Positions 49,564 through 58,500 of a stretch of 64,000 nucleotides of DNA are shown here, in pieces (within the stretch, counting starts at the first letter, position 1; each line of letters starts with the position of its first letter). The notes under the pieces were generated by a model that was not told the origin of the DNA, did no database searches, and worked only from the letters and a program-made list of their open reading frames with translations. The position numbers and the translations under genes were made by a program. Origin of the DNA: Myxococcales bacterium (GTDB lineage Bacteria > Myxococcota_A > Polyangia > Haliangiales > Haliangiaceae); contig JADKKI010000002.1 in the NCBI GenBank assembly GCA_016720595.1, forward strand, positions 62,001-126,000, given 5' to 3'.

Positions 49564-50217
49564 TCATCTTCGTCGACGCCGCCGGTTGAGCCCACGATGC
49601 GTTGGCTGCAGCGCGTGGCAGTTCGGGCACAGGATCCGGAGGTTCTCGATCCGGTTGTCGTCGCGATCGCCGTTCGTGTGGTCGAGCTCGAGTGGAAGGC
49701 GTCCATCGGTTGCACGCTGCGCCCACCCACAGAGCTCGCACCGCGGTTCCTTCAGACCCTCGCGAAATAGCCGAAGCTTGAGCCTGTGGGTCGGCGTCCA
49801 CCGCCCGGCGACGAGCAGCTGGACCAGAGGAAGATGGTGCGAAGGCCGGAACGTGAGCCCGACGTTCCATCCCCTGCCGGTCATGTGAGACGTGTCGAGG
49901 CCGAGGTCCGCAATCCGACGACGGACATGCTCGAAGTTGCCGCCAGCGGGAACCAGGCCGAGCGCGCGAATCACGCGGGAGAGACTCCGCTCCGCAGCGA
50001 CCGCGCGGCGTAGCTCCTCGTCAGTCCACCGCCGCCTCCGGTCGCGGAGCGGTAGGAAGTGCGATGTGTCGACGTCCAGCTGGCATGCGCGGCGCTGAAC
50101 GCCCCTGAGAACGGCGTTCGACCCGAGCCGTTCCGCGACCTCGCGATAGCTGCGCGAGACGGCGATGGCTTCGCGAAGCTGCACGTCTGTCCATCGACGC
50201 TTTCGACTCCAGGTCAC
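49564..50217 (-). CDS. HNH endonuclease with duplicated N-terminal DNA-binding module
   Basis: Protein of 217 residues, GTG start. The C-terminus carries a zinc-ribbon HNH nuclease: CELCGW, LPLELDHTNGDRDDNRIENL and ILCPNCHA. The first 130 residues contain two copies of one module: RRWTDVQLREAIAVSRSYRE with LDVDTSHFL, and RRWTDEELRRAVAAERSLSR with LGLDTSHMTG, probably small helix-turn-helix domains for target binding. This layout is typical of homing-type or phage-borne HNH enzymes. The gene ends one base past the 3' end of tRNA-Leu on the opposite strand, a usual place for mobile insertions, but no att duplication or integrase is visible. Confidence 0.8.
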   Translation of the reverse strand: MTWSRKRRWTDVQLREAIAVSRSYREVAERLGSNAVLRGVQRRACQLDVDTSHFLPLRDRRRRWTDEELRRAVAAERSLSRVIRALGLVPAGGNFEHVRRRIADLGLDTSHMTGRGWNVGLTFRPSHHLPLVQLLVAGRWTPTHRLKLRLFREGLKEPRCELCGWAQRATDGRLPLELDHTNGDRDDNRIENLRILCPNCHALQPTHRGLNRRRRRR

Positions 50218-50260
50218 GCCATCAGATAGCGCGGTGGTCTGACGCTCCGACCTTGGCCGC

Positions 50261-50281
50261 GCTGTCCGAAGACCGGACAGC
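50261..50281 (-). terminator. hairpin after lipoprotein gene
   Basis: Perfect GCTGTCCG / CGGACAGC stem with a five-base loop immediately following (and touching) the TAG stop of the gene read on the minus strand, separating it from the HNH gene downstream. No T-run. Confidence 0.4.
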
Positions 50282-51081
50282 TACTGCGTGTGGACGACGT
50301 GCGCGAGCAGCTCGCCCGCGAGGTAGTGCGAGCCCTTCGCGGGCCAGCGCTTGCCATGGCGCAGGTACGTGTTGACGACCTTGGCCTGCGCATCTCGCCG
50401 CGTCGTCGGGCGGGTGGGATCCACGAAGCCGCGGCGGATCACGCCGTTGCCGACGTAGAGGTACTCGGTGACGCCGCGGTCGTCGCGCGCGATCACGATC
50501 GCGAGGAGGTCAGCCTCCGCGTCGCTGGTGGCGTGGTCGAACACGAGGAGATCGCCGGGCAGGGCCAGCGCGGTCGGATCGGCAAGCCGGCCGGCCGGCT
50601 CGGCCCAGGCCACCAGCTCGGCGCCGGTCGTCGCCTCCACGGTTCGGCCGAGGGCGTGGGCCCAGCCGAGCGCCACGCCGGCAGGATCGCGCGGATCGCG
50701 TACGCCGACGAGCGCGCGCAGCCCCGGGGTTTCGCGGATGGTGGGGAGTGCCGTGCCCGCGGGGAGCCGGTGCGGCGCGGGGAGCGCGGCGCGCGCCTCG
50801 GGCTGGGCGGTGGCTTGCGCCACGATCGCTTCGGCGGCGGCCGCCGAGGCCTCGCGGATCACCGGCGCGGACACCACGCGGATGCCGGCGGCCTCGCGGT
50901 TGGCGAGCGCCGGGCGGGCAGGGCGCTCGATCGGATCACCGCGGAGCGGGGCGCGTGGGACCTCGGCGGTGCCGAGCATCGGCGAGGTGAACCGGTACGG
51001 GCGCGCACGCGTGCCGCAGCCTGCGCCGAGCATGGCTGCCAGCGCGGCAGCCAGGGCGACGGAGGTCAGGGCGAGGCGCAC
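50281..51081 (-). CDS. lipoprotein with NlpC/P60-like (possibly degenerate) domain
   Basis: Protein of about 266 residues. The N-terminus VRLALTSVALAAALAAMLGAGC is a signal peptide with lipobox GAGC. A low-complexity Ala/Arg/Pro segment leads to a C-terminal domain with ALVGVRDPRDPAGVALGWAH and LPGDLLVFDHATSDAEADLL, which resembles the GDLVFF..HVGIY region of NlpC/P60 cell-wall peptidases. The usual catalytic Cys (D-C-S/T-G) is not found, so activity is doubtful and the call is tentative. A GTG 17 codons upstream would give a longer N-terminus. It shares a short divergent promoter region with the next gene. Confidence 0.6.
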   Translation of the reverse strand: MRLALTSVALAAALAAMLGAGCGTRARPYRFTSPMLGTAEVPRAPLRGDPIERPARPALANREAAGIRVVSAPVIREASAAAAEAIVAQATAQPEARAALPAPHRLPAGTALPTIRETPGLRALVGVRDPRDPAGVALGWAHALGRTVEATTGAELVAWAEPAGRLADPTALALPGDLLVFDHATSDAEADLLAIVIARDDRGVTEYLYVGNGVIRRGFVDPTRPTTRRDAQAKVVNTYLRHGKRWPAKGSHYLAGELLAHVVHTQ

Positions 51082-51159
51082 GAGGCGAGGATCCCGCGCC
51101 GGTCTCCGGGGAGCCAGTTTTCGGTCGGTCACCGACGAGGCGCGTGCTAGAACGCCTCC

Positions 51160-51552
51160 GTGACGGTCTCGTTCCTGGAGCTGTTCAAGCGGCGCGTGCT
51201 GCCGATCGCGTTCATCTGCGGGATGGCCGTGCTGATCCAGAAGACCTGCAACGGGCAGACGCGCACCCACGCCACGATCGTGCTCGATCTCGGCGCGGCG
51301 GCATCCACGGTCCGATCGATCGATGCGGAGCTGATCGTCGGCGGTGACTCGAACGCCCAGTTCCACCGCAAGGCGCTGCCGGATCTCGCGATCGGGCCAT
51401 GTCAGTTCGAGGTGTCGATGCCGGCAGATGACGGCGAGCTGACCATCGACGTCGACCTCGGGCTCGGCAAGACGAAGCACCTGGTGCGTCGGATCCACGC
51501 GAGCGAAGGCGCGACCATCCAGATCCCGCTCGGTCCCGAGCTCGCGAACTGA
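51160..51552 (+). CDS. hypothetical membrane-anchored beta-rich protein
   Basis: Protein of 130 residues with GTG start. One membrane helix near the N-terminus (VLPIAFICGMAVLIQ) is followed by strands THATIVLDLG, SIDAELIVGG, CQFEVSMPADDGELTIDVDL and ATIQIPLGPEL, suggesting a single Ig-like or transthyretin-like domain outside the membrane. No family recognised. Convergent with the RNA methyltransferase gene; the stops touch. Confidence 0.6.
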   Translation: MTVSFLELFKRRVLPIAFICGMAVLIQKTCNGQTRTHATIVLDLGAAASTVRSIDAELIVGGDSNAQFHRKALPDLAIGPCQFEVSMPADDGELTIDVDLGLGKTKHLVRRIHASEGATIQIPLGPELAN

Positions 51553-52917
51553 TCAGCGCCGCAGGCGGACGACCGTCTCGATCTGCGCGGTCCCGGGCAT
51601 CAGATCGAACGGCTCGATCACGTCGGGGGCGTACCCATGCGCGGCGAGCGCCAGCAGATCCTTGCCGAGCGCCTCCGGTCCGCAGCTGACGTAGATCACC
51701 ATCGGTGCGGCGAGCGCGTGCAATAGCTCGCGCGTGCCCTCCGAGAGGCCCTTGCGCGGCGGATTGACCACGACGACGTCGGGGCTCGCACCGAGCTGGG
51801 CGCGGAGATCTCCCGGGAGGTCTCCGGCGTCGCCGGCGAGCGCCGTGAGCGGCAGGCCCGCGCGCTCGGCGGCGCGCCGCAGCTGCGAGACCGCGTCGCG
51901 ATCGATCTCCACGGCCACCACGGTGGCGCCCGCGCGTGCCAGGTGGAGTCCGATGCCGCCGAGTCCGGCGAATAGATCGATGGCGCGCGTCGCCGGCGTG
52001 ACGCTGGCGAGCTCCGCGACTCGCGCGTACATCGCGGCGGCCTGGGCGCGATTGACCTGCACGAACTCGCCGGCGCCCACCTCCACCGGAACACCAGCGA
52101 GCTCCTCCATCAGATGCCCGTGGCCGATCAGGACCTTGGCGCTCGATCCCGCCGGCACGATCGCACCATCACGACGATCGTTCTCGATCGCGACGAGCCC
52201 GCGGACGGCGGGATGGCCGGCGAGGCTGTTGGCCACCTGCTCGAGCTTCGCGCGCGACGTCCCCGAGGCGACGATCAGCGCGACCATCACATCGCCGGCG
52301 GCCTCGCGGATGATCACGTAGCGGAGCTCTCCGCTACGCACCCGCTCGTCGTACGCCGTGAGCTTCGCGCCCTCCGCGGCGCCGCGCACCCAGGTCGCGA
52401 TCTCGTCGATCACGGGTGCCACCACGCGGCAGCCGAGGGTGTCGATCACGTGGTGGCTGCGTGGGGCATAGGCGCCGAGCACGAGCTTGTCATCGGCGGT
52501 ACGCCCGGCGACGTACTTGCCCTTGTTGCGATAACCGGTGATCTGCGGCGATGCGCGGACGGGCGCCACCGTCACGCCGCGCGTCTCGATCGCGAGCACG
52601 TCGGCGAGCGCGAGCTCCACCCGCCGCCGCTTCGCGACCAGCTGGGCGGGATACGCGAGGTGCTGCCAGGTGCAGCCTCCGCACCGCCCGAACGCTGGGC
52701 ACGCCGGTGGGACGCGATCACGGCTCGACGGGCCGAGGCGCCGCACCACGTGACCCCACGCCTCGGCCTTGTGGGGGCTCAGGTGATCGATCGCGACCTC
52801 GGCGCGCTCGCCCGGGAGCAGGTTCGGGACGTGGACCACCCGATTCGTCGTCGGACCGACGCCTGCGCCCGCATCGTCGAGCTCCGTGGCCTCGACCTCG
52901 CACCGGTTGCTCTTCAT
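51553..52917 (-). CDS. RumA/TrmA-family RNA (uracil-5-)-methyltransferase with Fe-S motif
   Basis: Class I methyltransferase of about 454 residues that methylates uracil C5 in RNA, probably 23S rRNA. A TRAM-like N-terminal domain (NRCEVEATELDDAGAGVG) is followed by the Fe-S ligand cluster CPAFGRCGGCTWQHLAY, then the SAM site DLFAGLGGIGLHLARAG, the conserved VVVNPPRKGL, and the catalytic Cys in YVSCGPEALGKDL. Start chosen at MKSNRCEV; ATG five codons and GTG seven codons further upstream are alternatives. Substrate base (747, 1939 or other) cannot be decided. Divergent from the DUF6132 gene. Confidence 0.88.
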   Translation of the reverse strand: MKSNRCEVEATELDDAGAGVGPTTNRVVHVPNLLPGERAEVAIDHLSPHKAEAWGHVVRRLGPSSRDRVPPACPAFGRCGGCTWQHLAYPAQLVAKRRRVELALADVLAIETRGVTVAPVRASPQITGYRNKGKYVAGRTADDKLVLGAYAPRSHHVIDTLGCRVVAPVIDEIATWVRGAAEGAKLTAYDERVRSGELRYVIIREAAGDVMVALIVASGTSRAKLEQVANSLAGHPAVRGLVAIENDRRDGAIVPAGSSAKVLIGHGHLMEELAGVPVEVGAGEFVQVNRAQAAAMYARVAELASVTPATRAIDLFAGLGGIGLHLARAGATVVAVEIDRDAVSQLRRAAERAGLPLTALAGDAGDLPGDLRAQLGASPDVVVVNPPRKGLSEGTRELLHALAAPMVIYVSCGPEALGKDLLALAAHGYAPDVIEPFDLMPGTAQIETVVRLRR

Positions 52918-53000
52918 CGAGTTCCAGGGCATTACCACGAGACGCCCGCCCGCGGTCTGGCCGCGAACCCTCCGGCGCGTCCGCGGCTCTAACCGGTGTC

Positions 53001-53165
53001 ATGACCCTCCACATCGCCCTCGCCATCCTGCTCGGCGCGCTCGCCGGGCTCGCGTTCCACCGGTTCGTCGGGTGTCGCAGCGGGGCATGTCCGATCTGGG
53101 CGAATCCCATCAGCTCCGGGATCTATGGCGCGCTCCTGGGCTTTTTGCTCGGCACCGGGGCCTGA
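53001..53165 (+). CDS. DUF6132 small membrane protein
   Basis: 54-residue protein of the DUF6132/YtxH-like small membrane group: two helices (IALAILLGALAGLAFHRFVG and SSGIYGALLGFLLG) around the conserved turn CRSGACPIWANP. The paired Cys in GCRSGACP are the family's hallmark and may be redox active. Found in other bacteria beside rhodanese or thiol-related genes. The last base of its stop is the first base of the next start (TGATG), so it is coupled to the AhpD-like gene. Confidence 0.75.
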   Translation: MTLHIALAILLGALAGLAFHRFVGCRSGACPIWANPISSGIYGALLGFLLGTGA

Positions 53166-53782
53166 TGACGCCGCCCTCCGTCGATCCGGCGCTCGCGGGC
53201 CTCCTCGTGGAGCCGCCTACGCGGATCCCCTGGTACCTGCGCGTCGGCCTGTGGTGGGCGCGCCGGGCAACGGGGAAGGAGCCGCTCCCGGGGCGGCTGC
53301 TCGCGCACTTTCCGCGTGGCGCGGTCGCCGCGGGGCTGTTCGAGCTCGGCGCCGCACACGCGCCCCGTCACCTTGGAGGCAGGGAGCTCGCGACCGCGAG
53401 GCTCGTGGCCAGCGCCACGGCGGGGTGCCCGTTCTGCATCGACATGAACGCCGCGGGTCACGCCGAGTCCGGGCTCTCGATGGCCGAGCTGACGATGTTG
53501 CTCCAGCTCGATGTGGAACGCTGGCACGAGCTCGGACCTCGCGAGCACGCCGCGGCGCGGTATGCACGATCCCTGTCTTCGACGCCGGTCGTGGTGCCCG
53601 GAGACCTCGCGCAGCTGCTTCCGCAGGTGTACACGAGCCGCGAGATCGTGGTGCTGGCGACCACGATCGCCCAGGTCAACTACTGGGCGCGGTTCTGCAA
53701 CGGCCTCGGCGTCCCAGCCGCCGGGTTCTTCGACGAGCGAGCGTGCCCCCTTCCGGTCGCGCGAGAGGCGCCTGCCCGATGA
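53165..53782 (+). CDS. AhpD/carboxymuconolactone decarboxylase-like protein
   Basis: Helical protein of 205 residues. The alkylhydroperoxidase-like core lies around LVASATAGCPFCIDMNAAGH, with the CxxC motif and a following His as in AhpD, suggesting a peroxide- or thiol-linked redox role. VLATTIAQVNYWARFCNGLG near the C-terminus fits the family's last helix. The first 45 residues (RIPWYLRVGLWWARRATGKE) are amphipathic and may touch the membrane. It overlaps both the upstream DUF6132 gene and the downstream methyltransferase gene (ATGA), forming a three-gene coupled operon with two Cys-motif proteins. Confidence 0.8.
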   Translation: MTPPSVDPALAGLLVEPPTRIPWYLRVGLWWARRATGKEPLPGRLLAHFPRGAVAAGLFELGAAHAPRHLGGRELATARLVASATAGCPFCIDMNAAGHAESGLSMAELTMLLQLDVERWHELGPREHAAARYARSLSSTPVVVPGDLAQLLPQVYTSREIVVLATTIAQVNYWARFCNGLGVPAAGFFDERACPLPVAREAPAR

Positions 53783-54402
53783 GCTTCTACGCGAAACACA
53801 TCTTGCCGTACTTGATCGAGAAGGCGGGGCGGAGCCACGCGATCCTCGACGAGCGACGGCGCTGGGTTCCACGCGCCCATGGCGAGGTCCTCGAGATCGG
53901 CGTCGGGTCGGGGCTCAACCTCGCGTTCTACGATCCTGCCCGAGCGCGCAAGGTCACGGCGCTCGATCCGTCGGCGCCGCTCCTGGCTCGCGCTGCACCT
54001 CGCGCACGCGCTGCGAGCGTCCCGGTCGAGCTCGTGGAGGGAGATGCCGAGCGGCTGCCATTTGCCGACGCGAGCTTCGACTCCGCGGTGATGACGTACA
54101 CGCTGTGCAGCATCGCCCACCCCGAGCGCGCGCTCGCCGAGCTCCGGCGGGTGCTCCGTCCGGAGGGGGAGCTACTGTTCGTGGAGCACGGGCTCTCCGA
54201 CGATCCGGCCACCCGGCGCTGGCAACGCCGCATGACCCCCTTGTGGAAGCGGGTGTCCGGGAACTGTCACCTCGATCGCGATGCGGGCGCCCTGATCCGC
54301 GCGGCGGGCTTTCGCTCGGACGATCTGACCGCGGGCGCGACCGCCGGTGCGAGCTGGCTCAGCTTCACCTACCAGGGCACTGCACACGCAAACGCCGGCT
54401 GA
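53779..54402 (+). CDS. class I SAM-dependent methyltransferase
   Basis: Methyltransferase of 207 residues, UbiE/phospholipid N-methyltransferase-like. Motif I GEVLEIGVGSGLNLAFY, motif II VTALDPSAPLL, acidic loop VEGDAERLPFADASFD, motif IV SAVMTYTLCSI and motif V RRVLRPEGELLFVEHG are all clear. N-terminal FYAKHILPYLIEKAG is typical of the METTL7-like group. Substrate unknown; coupling with AhpD-like and DUF6132 genes suggests a small redox or thiol/selenium-handling operon, which is inference. Confidence 0.85.
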   Translation: MSFYAKHILPYLIEKAGRSHAILDERRRWVPRAHGEVLEIGVGSGLNLAFYDPARARKVTALDPSAPLLARAAPRARAASVPVELVEGDAERLPFADASFDSAVMTYTLCSIAHPERALAELRRVLRPEGELLFVEHGLSDDPATRRWQRRMTPLWKRVSGNCHLDRDAGALIRAAGFRSDDLTAGATAGASWLSFTYQGTAHANAG

Positions 54403-54457
54403 GCCGCGCCCGGACGGTTGCCCTACCGCTGCGGCCCAAACGTAGTATCACCTGCGG

Positions 54458-55552
54458 ATGCCCGCCTCCGGTCCCCTCGTCGTCGCAGCCCTGTCGGGCG
54501 GCGTCGACAGTGCGACGGCGGCCGCGCTGCTGGTGGAGCAGGGGTATCGCGTCGTCGGCATGACCATGCGCCTGTATGACGCGCGTGGCACCGCTGCATC
54601 GTCCGGCGGCCGGTGCTGCGGTCCGCGCGACGTGGAGGATGCCCGCGCGGTGTCCGCGCACCTCGGCATTCCGTTCTACGTGGTCGATCTCAGCGCGGAG
54701 TTCACCGCGGCAGTGGTGGAGGACTTCGTCGAGGCGTATCTGGCCGGCGAGACGCCGAACCCGTGCGTGAAGTGCAACCAGCACATCAAGTTCACGCCGC
54801 TCCTCGAGCGCGCGCGCGCGATCGGTGCCGATGTGCTGGTGACGGGCCACTACGCACAGATCGTCGATGACGGAGCCGAGGTCAGCCTGCGGCGCGGCGT
54901 CGATGCCGGGAAGGACCAGTCGTACTTCCTGTTCTCGATGCCCGCGGCAGAGCTGCCGCACGTGCGGTTTCCGCTCGGCGGCATGACGAAGGACGAGGTT
55001 CGCGCCCACGCCCTCCGGCTCGGTCTGCCCAATGCGCGGAAGCCCGAGTCGCAGGAGATCTGCTTTGTCCCGGATGGTGACTACGCAGGGTTCGTCTCGG
55101 CGCAGGCGCTGAAGCGCGGGCGCTCGTTGCCTGCCGCCGGCGCGATCGTCGACGCGGGTGGTGTGGTCCTCGGCCGGCACGAAGGCACGCATCGGTTCAC
55201 GCTCGGGCAGCACCGCGGGCTCGGGAACCTGAGCACGAAGGACAAGCTGTACGTCACATCGATCGATCCCGCGCGTGCCGAGGTCACCGTCGGGCCGAAG
55301 GTCGACGCCGAGCGCAGCGAGCTCGTGATCCGCGATCTGCGCTGGCTCGCCACGCCCCGCACCTCGCTCACCGCCAGCGTGCAGGTCAGGCATCGGGGAG
55401 CCCCGATCGCCGCGGAGATCACGTTCGAGGGGGACCGCGCACACGTGCGCCTGTCCGAGACCACGGTCGCCGCGCAGGGCCAGGCCGCCGTGATCTACGA
55501 CGGGGACCGCGTCATCGCGGGCGGGTGGTTGGCGTCCCCAGCAGGGCCTTGA
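54458..55552 (+). CDS. mnmA: tRNA-specific 2-thiouridylase MnmA
   Basis: Enzyme of 364 residues that thiolates U34 of tRNA-Glu, -Gln and -Lys using ATP and persulfide sulfur. PP-loop SGGVDS at residues 13-18, first active-site Cys in NPCVKCNQHIKF, GHYAQI, DQSYFLF, and second Cys in SQEICFVPD are present, followed by the C-terminal beta domains (HRFTLGQHRGLG). Length is usual. The last 41 bases overlap the end of the convergent kinase gene, so both coding ends share DNA. It follows the methyltransferase by 55 bases. Confidence 0.95.
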   Translation: MPASGPLVVAALSGGVDSATAAALLVEQGYRVVGMTMRLYDARGTAASSGGRCCGPRDVEDARAVSAHLGIPFYVVDLSAEFTAAVVEDFVEAYLAGETPNPCVKCNQHIKFTPLLERARAIGADVLVTGHYAQIVDDGAEVSLRRGVDAGKDQSYFLFSMPAAELPHVRFPLGGMTKDEVRAHALRLGLPNARKPESQEICFVPDGDYAGFVSAQALKRGRSLPAAGAIVDAGGVVLGRHEGTHRFTLGQHRGLGNLSTKDKLYVTSIDPARAEVTVGPKVDAERSELVIRDLRWLATPRTSLTASVQVRHRGAPIAAEITFEGDRAHVRLSETTVAAQGQAAVIYDGDRVIAGGWLASPAGP

Positions 55553-58500
55553 TCTCCGGGATCGCGACGTAGGCGGCACGCCACGTGGGATCGATCAGCG
55601 CGTCGTGCTTGCGCTTCGCCGACAGCCGGCCGCGCTCGCGCACGATCGCGGCGCGCTCGTGCTCGTGGTTCGCGAGGAGGACCTCGTGGCATGCCATGTA
55701 GACCTCCTCTTCGGAGCCCTCGAGGACCTTCTGCTGATCGAGCATCGCGAGGGCACGGTTCGCGAGCTCGATGGCCTCGGGCAGCCGGCCACCGATCCGC
55801 GCGACGGCGAGCGCGTGGCGTGCGGTGCCCTGGATGGCGTAGCCGACGAGCGTGGCCTGGTGCGCGACGGCGGTGCCGTCGGCCGCGTCCTCGATCGCCG
55901 CGGCGAGCGCGCCACGGCGGAGCTGTGCGCCGGCCCGCGCGACGAGGGCGTTGGCCTCGAGGTAGCGGGCGCCCAACCGGCGTGACTCGCCGAGCGCTTC
56001 GTCGAGCATGTGCATCCCTTGCTGGCCCCCGCGCCGGAGATCGCAGATGCCCGCGTAGATCATGCAGTCGGTGCGGCTCCAGCGGGACTGCGTGCGAGAC
56101 AGGATCTCGATCGCCTCGGCGAAGGTGCCCGCGGCCTGGTCGTAGAGCCCGACCTCGAGCTGGATGATGCCGGCGACGCTGAGGGCATCGCCCTCGCGTC
56201 CACGATCGCCATAGCGCTGACAGAGCTCGAGCGAGCGGCGTGCCGAGGTCATCGCGGTGGTGAAGTTACCGAGGCACATCTCGATCACGGCGACGTGATT
56301 GGTGACGATCCGCTCGAGCCACGGATCTCCGGTCTTGTCGATCAGCGCCACCACCGGCTTGTACGCATCGCGCGCGGCCGGGTAGTGGGCCCGCATCAGG
56401 TGGATCCGTCCGCGGCCGATCATCGCGGCCATCTCGTCGGTGAGCGCGCCGATCCGGTGGAACAGCTCGCGCGCATGCGTCACCACGACGAGAGCCTCGT
56501 CGTAGCGGCCGAGCCTCTCGAGGATCTCGCTGCGGATCCGGAGGGCCTCACCACGCAGCCGATCGTCGCCGGCCGCGATCGCGTGATCCTCCGCCACCAT
56601 CGTGGCCACGCTGGCGTTCGCGTAGTCCCCCCACCGCAGCATCCGCTGCGATCGCCGGATCGCCACGTCCGCGAGCCGCGACGGGTCGCCCTCGCAGAGC
56701 CGCTGCAGATCGTCGAGATCCCCCGGATCGGACTGCAGGTCGCCCTGGAGCCGGTGCGCCTCCTCGCGCCCGGCGAGGGCCTCGCGCCGGCGCGCCCGCG
56801 ACGTCTGCGTCGGTGGCGCGGCGCCGAGCTCGCGCTCGAGGACGAGGGTCCGGGTGAAGCAGCCGATCGCGGCGGAGGCATCCGAGGCGGTGAGCGCGAG
56901 CCTGCCGGCGCGCAGCCAGAACGCCGCGGCCCCGGCGGGCTCGCCACCGCGCTCGAGGTGCTCGGCGATCACGGCGGGCGGCTCCTCGCGCCCCGCGAAG
57001 AACCGCGATGCGAGCAACCGGCCAACGCGCGCGTGACTCTCGCGCTGCGCGCGTGCCGACAGGGACTCGTAGACCACCTCGCGGACGAGCCCGCGCGCGA
57101 AGTGCAGGTCACCCTCGGTGGCGCTCCCCGCGCTCGCGGTGCGCACGAGGAACCCGGCCTCCACCAGCTCGTCGAGCTCGGCGTGCAGCGATTCCTCGTC
57201 GAGCAGCTCCTCGAGGATCCGGATCCGGATCGAGCCCCCCAGGACCGCCGCGAACCGCAGCGCGGTCTTGGCCTTGGCGCTCAGCCGATCGATGCGCGCG
57301 GCCACCACGTCTCGGGCGGAGGCCGGGACCTCGCCGCCGGCCTCCCGCACGGCCTGTGCGAGCTCCTCGATGAACAGCGGGTTCCCACCACCACGGGCGA
57401 GCACCGCGGCGATGTTGAGCGGGGTCGCTGCCTCGCCAAGGCGCTCCGCGACCAGCGCGCGCAGCTCGCCACCGACCAGGTCTCCGATCGTCAACACCAC
57501 ATCGACGGCCGGTGGTGCGGGACCCTCGGGGCGCGTGGTCAACACGAGCAGCTCGGGCCCCGCGGCCGGCACCGCGAGCGTGTGCCGGAGGACCTCGAGG
57601 CTCGCACTGTCGGCGAGGTGCACGTCCTCGATGATCGTCAGCTGCGGGCGAGTGCGATCGGCCATCGTCGAGCGAAACGCGGCGAGGCCCGCCGAGATCC
57701 GGGGCCGCAGGTCCGCGACCTCGGGTGCGCCGACGCTCACGCCATCACGAAGCTCCATCGCGCGATCGAGATCGAGGGCGACCTCGCGTGCGCGCTCGGT
57801 GGAGATGCCTGCCTTGCCCATCAGGTGCAACAGGCGCTGAGCGACCTGCTGGCGGGCGGCACGCCCACGCGCGGGCGGTAACCCGAGCGCGGCCTGGTAG
57901 AGATCGATCACCAGCGCGAACGGCGCCAGGTGGTGAGCCGGGCTCGCGCCCGTCGAGGTCACGCGCGTCGGTGTGCCGCTGGCGAGCCGGCGCGCCACCA
58001 TCTCGGCGATCAGGCGGCTCTTGCCGGTGCCCGCAGCGCCGCTGACCATCACGACGAGCCGGCGATCCGCCGCGATCGCCCGCTGGTACCAGACCTCGAG
58101 CTCCATCAGCTGCGCCGTCCGCCCGATGAACTTGCCGCCGCGCTCGAGCAGCTCGCGGTCGCGCTCGTCGAAGCTCCGCGGGCCGACCACCTCGATCACC
58201 TTGCTGCGACGTGCGATCCGGCGCGACGAGGGGACCTCGCGGAGCGCGTAGAGCCCACTGGTCAGCCGCCCGGTGGTGCCAACGAACAGCGGCCGATCGG
58301 GAGCGGCCTCGTGGGCGAGGGCGAACGCCTCCTCGGATGCATCGGCGGGGATCCGCGCCGCGGCCTCGGGCGTGGAGCTCGTGGGCACGCCGGTCCGCGC
58401 CCCGACGCGCAGGACGATGCTCCCACTCGACCCTCCGTCGCCGGTGAGCGCGATCATCCCCGTGCCCGGCTCGGAGGCATCGCGCGCCATCGCCGCAGCA

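Noticed and set aside
49564..50280. Prophage or integrative element at tRNA-Leu
   Set aside because: No integrase, att repeat or phage gene; only a lone HNH gene is present.
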